A DNA stretch of 64,000 nt from the NCBI GenBank assembly GCA_025084515.1, contig JAJAGP010001487.1, forward strand, positions 123,363 to 187,362, in the 5' to 3' direction. Each line of letters begins with the position of its first letter. Within the stretch, counting starts at the first letter, position 1. The notes beneath the pieces are model-generated. The model was not told the origin of the DNA, made no database searches, and was given only the letters and a program-made list of their open reading frames with translations. This DNA is from Ancistrus triradiatus (Eukaryota > Chordata > Actinopteri > Siluriformes > Loricariidae). The position numbers and the translations under genes were made by a program. Positions 27,001 to 38,409 of this stretch are shown here, piece by piece.

Positions 27001-30000
27001 ATCCAGTCTTTTCATCTCTCTGTTTAGTGGAAGCTGCTTCTTTTCTTCGTACCGGTGGATGAGCTTTGCCCCTGCCCAGGCCAGGTCAGCTATGGCAAAA
27101 TCAAAGTAAGAACAGTAGAGAGAACGCCTTAGATTAACAGCATCCATTTTTATTCTTCGTTTAGATCCCTTCAGAAGTTGAAGCAACCGTTCTCAGAGTG
27201 GAGGAAACTCTGGACAAACTGCATGAGAAGGTAAAGTGGAATACCAAGATATTCAGTTATATTCAATATGGCATGACCAATACTATACAACAATATGCTG
27301 TCTGCTTAGATGGAAAATACTCTGGTTCATGTTGTGGTTTGGGGAGGCCAGCTCGATGCTGTTCCTCAACTTAACAGGTGAATATCTGTCTGTCTATAAC
27401 ACGTAACGTATAACCGGTAAGATATTTTGACGTAATACTCTACATTGCGTTGTAAATGCACTTTTGTTTGCGTGTGTGCGCTTACAGAGAGTGCGAGTGC
27501 CAGTACGAAGAGTCTGATGTGTCGCAGACCTATCGGGAAAAATCTGTTCTTATGACCATCTTACAGGTATTTTAGGGCTTCTGTATGTACGTGTGTGTTT
27601 AGTCCTTCGCTGTTTGGACTATGCAGAAATACGTGAATAAGTCAGTGTGTAATGGCCTGGCACGGTAAACATGAATGAGTGGTTCTGAATATATATAGGA
27701 CAGTACTGAGAATTCAGTCAATTTATGTCGTCCGTGTGTAGGAGTCTCTGGAGTCCCTCATGCAGAGGCGACAGTGGTGGAGCGATCGGGAAGACTTCAC
27801 AGTTCGGCTACAGCCCAGTCCGTCCTTCTACTTTGGTTCACGCGATTCAGTGAGTCAAATTCCAAGAACGATTCATGTTATATTGGTTATTTGACTTTTT
27901 TCTCCTGCTCTTTTCTGTACGGTACTTTTTATGTCTTCCACAATGTTGTCAAATTGTGTAATGTTTTTTGCCTCACAGCGTATTGTTATCTTTGCTTCTT
28001 GTAAATAGTTTAAATCGTGCAACTAAACTAAACTAAAGAACTGAAACGAATCAAAGCAGAAAAGAAAGTCTAAAAGAAAATTAGGCGGCACTGCAGCCAA
28101 GCCGATTCCTGGATGTTCTCCATCCCACCGTGGAAAAAAATGGGGGATAAAAAATTACTAACTGAACGTCCTTCACATTGCAAATTAAAACCCAGGTCCT
28201 CAGAAACTCCGGCAGCCAACTCTTACCTGAGCCAGGAGCTGATGTGGAGAGTACTTTTCAAAAAAATGGGTTTCCCTGATTCCTCATTTGTGGAATCGAT
28301 GTTCTCAGGTGTCTTTGGTAGTTAGTTAGGTGCTAAAAAATCAACTAATTTAAAGATTCTTACAGTTTTGGACTTCCAGTCAGCTATTCTACTACGATAG
28401 GAACTGTGAGGATAGTTCTAGGATAGCTAATGACAATAACTTATAGGACATCGACATTATGACATTTCTAAATCAGAAAACCTGACATAGGCCTCTGACA
28501 TAGACCTTTGATTCTCCCATCCTACAGCAGAGATCAGACGTTTCTCATGAACAGCTGTTATCGAAGATGATCATGCACATGTGGAACAAACTGGTGAGTA
28601 TTCTGATCTTGGAGCAATCCAAACCCTGCCTGGACAATCTGATTAAGCGGCACACGGAATATCAGTGGTCACCAAGATTAGAAGAATTGCAAGCGAGCCG
28701 CAGGTTTCCTGGATAAGCACTGAACACGACTAGCTGATTAGATTAAGCAGATTAGACCTCAAAGTATCAGGACAGCAGATTCAGCTTATTGATCTAATCC
28801 AATCTTAATAGCTGTCAGCTTTCTGAGTTTTAAAGTCTACTAGTTTTAACCAATCGCCTTACCTTCTTTTTCCAGCAACAGCCAATGCGGACTAAGGCGA
28901 TTCCCCTGCTTGATCCATCACAGGTAAGTGTCTTTCTGTCTTTCCAGTACAGTTTATGACTTACTCACAGTGCTTAATTAAGGAGTGATGCACAGTTACT
29001 ACATTTATATGCAGCTCAGGCTTTAAACTTTCAAACTGCCATTATTTTGTATTACATAATAGTTGACGAGAAATGCTAGAACGGAATGGGTCCATCCACA
29101 ACATGCTTAGTCCTGCACCCTATGATCTCCGGGATGGGCATCGGACCCCCCACAGTTCTGACTAGGACATGCAGGGATAAATTGTTTGATCTTTAAATAT
29201 ACATGGAATGAAGGTGTTATTTTAACTGACCCTTCATGACTATAATTATTATTACAGCATAACATATAAATCACTCCCCTTGTTTATTGCATATTTTCAT
29301 TTGGTATTTTCATCAAGTCGATCATTTTTCAGTGTTATATACAGTAATATACACAAACTATCAGACAAGCCTCACCTCACTAGGGGCAAGATACAAGCCA
29401 AGGAGGCCCAGCATCGGGAATCTCTGGTGTTGTTAGGTTTCATATCATTTTCTGAGGGTCTCCTCAACTTAAACCAGTCCTCGTCCTTGGTCTTCATTGT
29501 CTCTCTGCCAGTCCGTGTTCCCACTAGGGGATTTCCCCTTCCTTCAGGTTTTGCATGATGCAATACTATAAAAAGATAGGCAAAAGAAAACACAGTGCAA
29601 AATCGAGGCAAGATATAAAAGAGTTCACGGCTTTCAACCAAATCTTCCAAAATTTTGCCAGCTGTTGTCTGAGGGAGTAAGTCAGTTTCTCCAAAGACAG
29701 CATTGTTGACACTTGACAGAGCCACATGTTTACAGAAGAAGTACAGTAAAAGTTTACCAGAGTAAAAGAACACATTCAAACCCTTTCATCTGAATTTCTG
29801 TTATAACACTTGAGGTATTTTAGTCTTCAAACTTGCTCTCCAAACCACTAACCTGAGCACTATCAGACCGGGGTGCCCCATGTGACAAGTACTGTATATG
29901 TGTATTTTACTTATATTACCTTTAATTATCAAAACTGGCCGTTGCATGATTTCTTTCTTTCTTTCTTTATGTCTTCTATGTTTTTGCTGCTTTTTCGTAG

Positions 30001-33000
30001 CCCTATCTGATCACCCAGCGTAACTCAGGCGTCCAACCCAAGACTGCCGAATTACGCAGTGCAGTCAAGTCGAACCCTGTAAGTCTAAAAATCAGCCCAA
30101 TCTATCTATCTATAAATCCGTACATTCACATGCCCATTTATTTAATGTACGAATCGTTTCAGGTCCATAGAACTATTATGCCGTGTACCGACACGAATCC
30201 ATCCCCCACGGTTCCCACCTCAGGTAAAAATGCAAAAGGCCAAACGTTGCATATTGTGTTTAAGTAAATGTGGTTTCTCATCTATTTTCATCATTCTGTA
30301 GTCCATGCACTCAGACCTGCAGATATTAAAGTGGTGGCGGCGCTGGGAGATTCGATTACAGTAAGATATTCTTTTCCACACATGCATCCTGATCCACTCT
30401 CAACCCAAAACCAAGCACCCCAAAATCCTGTGTCTGGGTAAAAGATTAGCAAGAGTTTTGGGGGATTTGGAGACCCCTCTGGTATAAACGTGTTACTACG
30501 TGCATGTTTTTGTAAATATAATTTACATTAAAGGATTTGAGCTTTTGACTTGATTTTCATAGGGAGGAGGGAAATGTGACATTTTAAAGCGTCAGTGTAA
30601 ATCAAAACCCTTTACAATCCAATTCAGATACTCTGTACTTGATTCGTCACTTTAACAAGGGGTCAAACGAATTGTGATGTCACTTTTTTTATTCTGAAAA
30701 CAGGCAGCGAACGGAGTGGGCGGAGATCAGAACGACGTTCTTACAGTCCTCACCCAATATCGTGGTTTGGCATTTAGGTAGAACACTTTCGTTACCGGTT
30801 TACATTCAACCCATTGCTTACAATTCCCTCACCTAAATTTGATTTGTGTCATTTTTTTTCCTGTAGCATTGGAGGCGACGAGGATCTCGCATTGGTCACC
30901 ACGATACCAAGTGCGTCCAAACTTGATCTCTGCTAAGTTGTTTTGCGGCATGCTACTTTTAAGGCCTAGTCTTAAACATTACCCTTGAATATAGGTCTGT
31001 ATGTGTTGCTTACAGCTTTACTCACCTAACTCTGTTCCAAGTGCCTGCTACGGAAATATACAATGTACACTTGTCGGCATGTGCCCATAAATGGAGTTTA
31101 GCTTATGTAGTCAATTCAGAGTGGAGGAAATGCAATTCCACTGCTTTACAAGCAGATCTCACCCAACCAACAAATGGTCATTGGCTTATCTGTGGTTCGG
31201 GATCCTATCCCCGAATTCAGTGGATGGAATGCAGGGATCCATAACCACAACAAACATCCTTCACATTGCAAATTAAAACCCAGGTCCTCAGAAACTCCGA
31301 CTCTTAGCTGAGCCAGGAGCTGATATGGAGAGTACTTTTCAAAAAGTGGGTTTCCTTGATTCCTCATTTGTGGACTCGACGATCTCCGGTGTCTTTGGTA
31401 GTTATTTAGGTGCTGTACTGTCACTGACATTGGCTTAACGTGCAGGCTGCCTATTTGTAATGACTTATAATTACAAATAGGTATTAGAATTAGTATTAAT
31501 TGTATATACTGCAAGTACTGTCTTTTGCATTATTCACATTGTTTGTACCTCATAGCACAAAAGTGTACCTGTACTCTACTACGTTCGAACTTTGACTGAC
31601 TCGTGCCTTTGCATTGCTGTTCAGACATGCTGAGAGAGTTTAACCCTTCAGTCACCGGATATTCCACCGGGACCGGGAACGTCAGTACAGAGCAATCTTA
31701 TCTCAACCTGGCCGTACCTGGAGGCCAGACCAGGTATTAAACGTCTGTCATCAGTAAATGTGTTTTTGTCTCTGCAGCGTTTAATAAAGTAGGTCTGACA
31801 CGAGTCGGACACGTATCTTGAATCAACTTGGCATATTCAAAGAATTTCTCGTGGTATCGATGAACGTGTCTACACTGTGAATAACTCGAGTGAATAACTT
31901 TTTGTTTCAGAAACTTGACCCAGCAGGTATGGTCACTCATCGAAAGAATGAAGGAGGACTCGGTGAGACATCAGCAGTCGCACATTTATAGCAGTTATAC
32001 TACAGAGAAAACCCCGTCCGGATCTTATAAACTGTAGCTAGGTGTTAAAGCTTTCATGTTTTAATGCATCATGTCTGCCTGACAGTATCATCGTTGCTAG
32101 ATTTATATTTTGTCTTTTCAAATCAAAGAAGTATCGTGTAACCCTATATTACGTCACGTTTGTAGCTAAACTTATTCCCATAGACTCCATGTAACGATCT
32201 GCATCTCTGTATAATGAGACACAGTTACTCTAATTAGCATTTATGCTCCCTCTCTCTCTCTCTCTTTCTCACAGAGTATTGATTTCGACAACGACTGGAA
32301 GGTCATCACGGTCTTCATGGGGGCGAACGATCTGTGCGATTCGTGCTTGAACCCGGTATCCGCTTTCATCGGACGAATCATTAAGCACCGATCTGTGTCC
32401 TAAACGCATACTGATTTCTTGCATTCTGTGCCCGTCTAGGACTTTTACACTGCCGACAAACTTTCCGATCGCATCCGTGATGCACTGGACATCTTGCAGG
32501 AACAGGTAAAAGAACCTTCAAATATTACAGTACAATAGCTCATTAGCATTGGCGATATGCTTTTTTGTGACTTATAATTGAGGCTCAGCAGAAGTGCCTC
32601 TGTTTCCGTAGGTGCCCCGTGCTCTGGTAAACCTGGTGGAACTGTTAAACATCATCCTCCTCCGGCGGCTGCACCAGGACCCTAGTCTTGGCTGTCCTAC
32701 TACGCTTGTCAAGTGAGAATGACTCGCAGTTGCCGTTTGAGACTCATACATTGAATTTGAGACATATCTGCCGTTTTTCCCAGTTTTACTAGTGGACTTG
32801 TGTTTAACTCTTGATATGTGTTGCTGCAGAACCCTCTGTGGTTGTGTGTTGGATCCGGAAGAAGGTTCGGCAGAACTCCAGGCGATAACAGACCTTAACA
32901 GAGACTATCAGGTGTGTAGGTCATGGAAAAACCAAGCACGTCAATACAAAAAATTATTTCATTGAATATTTAGGTACACGAGTCCATGGTACTAGTCGAC

Positions 33001-36000
33001 GCAAAACTGTGGAATCAGAAATGAGGTGCAGTAACGATAAAGCGACAGAATGTCATTTTGAAAATGTGTGTGTTTCTCAGATTGTGATGAAGGACTTGGT
33101 GGAATCTGGTCGGTATAACACCCGCGACGACTTCACTGTAGTCTTGCAGCCATTCCTGCGAAACTCTGTTATGCCGGAGTTGCCGGTAAGGACACTGCAC
33201 ACGCGTAGTCTTGGTTTAACCTGCAAAATGCTTCTGCTTATTTACTTTGAATGCCTGGGTTGCCATGCACAGGTTTCCCTTGAAGTAAGCAGGGGTTACT
33301 GTAGTACAAGCCATTAACTCCTGTGTTTTCCACGCTCGTTTAGGATGGAACACCGGATCGTTCTTTCTTCGCTGCAGACTGTTACCATCTCGGTCAGAAA
33401 TCTCACACTGTCATGGCCCTCGGTCTCTGGAACAACATGGTGAGTTCATTAGCGTGGCTGACATAGCTTCACTAAGCGCATTATTCAATTTTAATGACTG
33501 CTGTTATGATATAACATTAAGGTCTATTTGAAAACGCTATATGCTACTCCCTGTACATGTCATGGCACGCCCTAGTGGGCATGAGTAAAGCTTCTGATGC
33601 TACAGTTGCGAGATATTGTTTGAGATACCTGGAATTGTGTAGATGTCTGCATTCTTTCTGAATTAGTTATACTTTATGTGACTTTACAGTGCAGACTGGA
33701 AAAGTATTTCACCTGGTAAACAGAGGGAAAACAGGGTGTGTTACTTTTCTTTCCTTGGTTTTAGTTACCAGTACCGGCTGTGCCTCTGGAAAGACACACA
33801 GTTAAGAGCCGGCGTTCGGCACGATTAAATAACGTGCTCACAGGTGCCAGGGATTCACACACCGATGAAACTCTTTGATTTTGCATTGAATTTCCTTCAT
33901 TGCAGACTGAAATGTGTGTTGTTCTGAGTGTGGTTTCTAAAATGAAGGTCAGACCATGGGCAACGGGTCATACAAGAGATTAAAAAAAGAATTGATGAAG
34001 CTTTTGTGAAAAAGCATGTTGGTTTTGACCTGTGTAAACTATAACTGTTCTTTTCTGTCTAGTTGGAGTCGGTGAACAGCAAGACCACCTCCGTGGACTT
34101 CACCGAGAGCATTTCTATGAAGTGCCCCTCTGAAGTATGTCTCTTTAGGTCAACGTAAACTACGTAATGTACCTTGTTGTTGATTACGAAGGATTTAAGT
34201 GTTTTGATGGAAAATACTCACAATCAGAGACTTGGGTGGAGCCTCTGTGTTTTGGCCAGTCATGCTACTGGAATTTGATCCCGGGTCATTGAGTGGTGGG
34301 CTAGCGAACTGCTGCCACACTTTTTTTTTTCTTTTCTTTTTATCAAGGCATTATAAGTCAAATATATCAAAGCTTTCATTATCTTCTTTAGCAGTGCCTT
34401 TAACCTTTTTATTGAGCTATATAAATTCTGGGAATGCATTGCACTCTAGACAATAGCGCAATAAAAGTAAATAGGTCAATACAGTCTCATATAAAGAGTT
34501 ATACAAACATAAATGCGTTTTTCAGGGATGTTAAAACATCCTTGTGAACTTCTTGCCTTAAAGTCACTGTTGGTTTGTTGACAGTCGTTAATTGTGATAA
34601 TGTTATTGTTCTGTCTTTAGAGCGCTCCTTATTTTTCGACCTGGGCGAACAGTGAAAAGCCAATCAAGCCCTCGATCCTGGTAAACCTCTTTAACGCCGC
34701 CACTTTTTGACTGATTGTTGTGGTTCATACTCTGTGTGGTGTCTTATTCTGGCTCTTTGTGTTCCGTGTGGGCAGAACTGGGGCAGTGACTTCTCATGTC
34801 AACACACTGCACCCTCAGACACCGTACCTACATCGGGTAAGATATATAAATAAAGACACGAGACCTTTGACTTGTCCATTTAACTGTTTGAGTGGCTTCT
34901 GTTATCGTTTGAGTCATTTTATTGTGTAACTGTACTGCGAGATGCCAATTTAGTCATAAGGCAATGCTGGGTCTGTAGCCTAGGTCTTTTGTATTATAGC
35001 ATGTGTTATGGCATCCTTTATACTACTTTTTTATCCACAAGATAACTCTGTGTCTTTAGGTCTTTTGCCTCTTCCTTATAGCCATTAAATAAAATTAACA
35101 CTGAGCTGTCTTTCTCAGTTCACAAGTTGCGACCGGGTGACATTAACGTGGTGGCCGCTGTAGGAGACTCGCTCACTGTAAGTGTGTGCTCCATTCAGTT
35201 TACTCATACCGCGTTATTGGCGTTACGCAGTGTTAACGCGCTATGTCATTTGGATCAGGCTGGGTTCGGAGCCAAAGCTGACAGCATCCTGCACCTGGCT
35301 ATCGAGGAAAGAGGGGTGTCTTGGAGGTGAGCGACTGAGGCTGTGTCTTATTCTCACTAAAGACACAATGCACTGCACAACTAGTGGATTTAATGATAGC
35401 TGAGAGGACACAAGGGGAACTGCAGCCTAGAGCAACAAGATACAAAAGACAAGGACCAACCAAAGGAAACAACAGCAGGAGACAGAACAGAGCATGTCAA
35501 AGCAAATGCAAAGTCGTTGGGCACTCAGGTCCAGGAAAAGCAGGGATTGATACCTTTATGAACAAGTTAGCTGGATAACCTTAGTTCATGGTCCATAGCT
35601 AATGATATTGTTTAATTCAAACCAGGTTAAGCTCGGCCCGAGTTTAGCCAAAGAACTAGTAATGGTTACGCCAAAGGGTCAAGTGTTATTCCAAATTTGA
35701 TTGTAATTTCTCACTAATGCTCTTTGTGGTTTGATTGACAGCATCGGGGGTGACGAGATTCTGGAAAGCGTCACCACATTACCAAGTAAGCATCCGATCA
35801 ACAGTACACTAGTATGATGCTAACTGATGTTCTCCATTTTTAAGGTCTGTTCTCACAGATTTTTAACATAGAGGGACCTTCGCACCAAGTACTCTATGCT
35901 TTTTTGTCTAAACGAAATCAGTTTAATCAGTTGACCTTTGAAATGGTTCTAGTGGAAAGTGATTAAGCCTTGGCAGTGATTGTATAAGTAATAATAAACA

Positions 36001-38365
36001 CCATGGGTTAGTTATAAATAAGCTTTTGATAACTGGAATAAATGTAGCTCTTGCTATTTACCAGTTACTGAATTTATAATAATAGTTAGGTGAATATTAG
36101 AATTTAAAAGAGAGAGCATATGTGAAGAAATGATACTATTTAAATTAGAACATGATAATGCACGGGCTTAGATGACCTACAAAGTACTAAATAACATAGA
36201 GAATGTAAAACCAAAGTCTATCAGACAGTAGTAGGCTATAAATAGATGAAATATGGAATGAAATCCTGAATATAATAAAGTGAAGTGGATTCTGACTCGT
36301 CTGTTCACTGTGTTGCGTTTTTTAATGAATGACTCGTTCTCCTGCAGACATCCTAAAGCAGTTCAACCCGAATTTGTACGGCTTCTCGCTAGGAAGCGGC
36401 GCCAGGCCCAACGGCTTCAATGTGGCCGTGAGTGGAGCCAAAGCAAGGTGAGACATTGTGTCTGCAGGTACGTAGATGGGTACTTAACAAACTCACCTGC
36501 TTATGTGTGTGTCCGTATGATTTCTGTCTCAGCGGTATACCGGGGCAAGTCAGGGATCTGGTGGAAGCCTTGAAAACCAACGACGTAAGCCTCTAGATTC
36601 ATCCATGTACAGCTTTGTCTATCAATAATCAAGATATGATTCAGGCTACTAACTCTTTCATCACCTCGCTGATTGTGTCCAATCTCAGAAAGTGAACTTT
36701 GAGCAGGACTGGAAGCTGGTGACTCTGTTTATAGGCGGCAACGATCTGTGCCGGTACTGCGAAGATAAGGTGAGCGGTTCAAGTTCAAGGGTAACATCGG
36801 GTGATTTAGGTGTGTTAATAACTGTGACTGGTTTGCTCTGCAGGAAAATCTTTCTCCGGCGAAGTACATCGGTCACATCAGGGACGCTCTGGACATCCTG
36901 TATAACGAGGTGGGTACTTGATCTGATCAGCTTTAGACAGTGGTACCTCGGTTCTTGGTGTTAATTCGTTCCAGGAGAGCTCCCATAAGGAATAATGTAA
37001 ATTGAATGAATTCGTTCCAGACCCCCAGAAAATCCCCCCTGCATTAATATGCATTAATGGAGTATTGTACAGGTGCTCCCTGATTTATATTGGGGATATG
37101 TTCCAAATCCATCATAAGTTAAATGATAATGAACCTGACGAGTTTAATATAGTCTGTGCTGTAACATATCATTAACACAAAGCTTATTTTAGAATGAAGT
37201 GTTGAAAAATCTCATGTAATTTAGTGAGCCACGGATTGAAAGTCAAAAGTAAAAGTAAAACATTACCAGCCTGTATTCTGGAGGATTCAGGTCCGGTTTT
37301 CCTTTCAGTTGGCTGTCATTACTGACCTTTTTAGGACCCCGGAGACTTGTTTGCACTAAGAATGCGATATTATAGATGTAAAAATAAAGAAAAACACGAT
37401 CAACACAGCGAGAGCTGTCGTGAATCTGAATCACTGACTCACTGTGTAATGAATCGTGAATCGAGTTTTGGCTGAAACGAGTCACGCGGCTCTCTCCAGT
37501 CAAAATGCGTCAAGAACCGAGTCTCGAGGCGGTCGAGAACCGGCGTACCGCTGTATCTGCGTATCCATAAGTGTGCACGGGTGTGAACGAGCCTGCGTCC
37601 GCCTAGGTACCAAGGGTGATGGTGAATTTCGTCGAGATCTTCGAGATCGAGAACCTGCGAAAGATAAAGTCCAACACCTTAGGATGTGCCGTCCTGCAGC
37701 CGTAAATATGAACGCATCAAATCTGAACGTTTATAATGACTTTTGCGAGGCGGAGCTGTTGTTAATGTGCGTTTCTGTGACGCAGCAACATGTGCCCGTG
37801 TTTCCTGCGTCCGGCGGACGACTCCGACGAGCTGTCGGAGATGAAGAGGATCAACCGAGAATTTCAGGTTTGCACCTCGTTTGGAGATCGGCACTTTACT
37901 TTTGTTGGCGCGCTTTCCCGCGTTAAGGCTTGTGCCGGGTTTTTTTTGTTTGTGGCAGACCCAGACGGAGATGCTGGTGTTCGAGGGACGTTATGACGGA
38001 CGGGAAGACTTTACTGTGGTTGTGCAGCCTTTCTTCCAAAACACTGTAGTGCCAATGGGACCGGTGAGTCCCACATTACACATTTCCACACATTATAACC
38101 GTGCTTCCCGAACTTTTTCCGCACTTTCACTTTTGTAAATGTGAATATTTGCGGACCTCCAACTCACACGTGCACGTGTTTGGCGTCCAGATTGATTTGA
38201 AACCCTCTAATTCATACCAAACTGCAGCTTCTTCGGTACTAATAAGTGCGTCGTTGTTGCAGGATGGCTTGCCAGACCTGGACTTCTTCTCAGTGGACTG
38301 TTTCCACTTCAGTGAGCGTGGTCATGCTGAGATGGCCATCGGTCTCTGGAACAATATGGTGAGTG

Positions 38366-38409
<44 letters not shown>

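Noticed and set aside
29372..29779. 135-codon minus-strand open frame in plb1 intron 13
   Set aside because: No recognisable motif; checked as a possible missing lipase repeat but it carries no GDS, GxND or DxxH block.
32356..32439. plb1 intron 21 donor GTATCC as a possible minor-spliceosome (U12) intron
   Set aside because: The motif stops matching after GTATCC, there is no TCCTTAAC-type branch site near the acceptor, and neighbouring introns are ordinary GT-AG, so a U2 intron is simpler.
37456..37926. 156-codon open frame overlapping plb1 exons 37-38
   Set aside because: It is in a different frame from the well-supported plb1 exons and crosses their splice sites.
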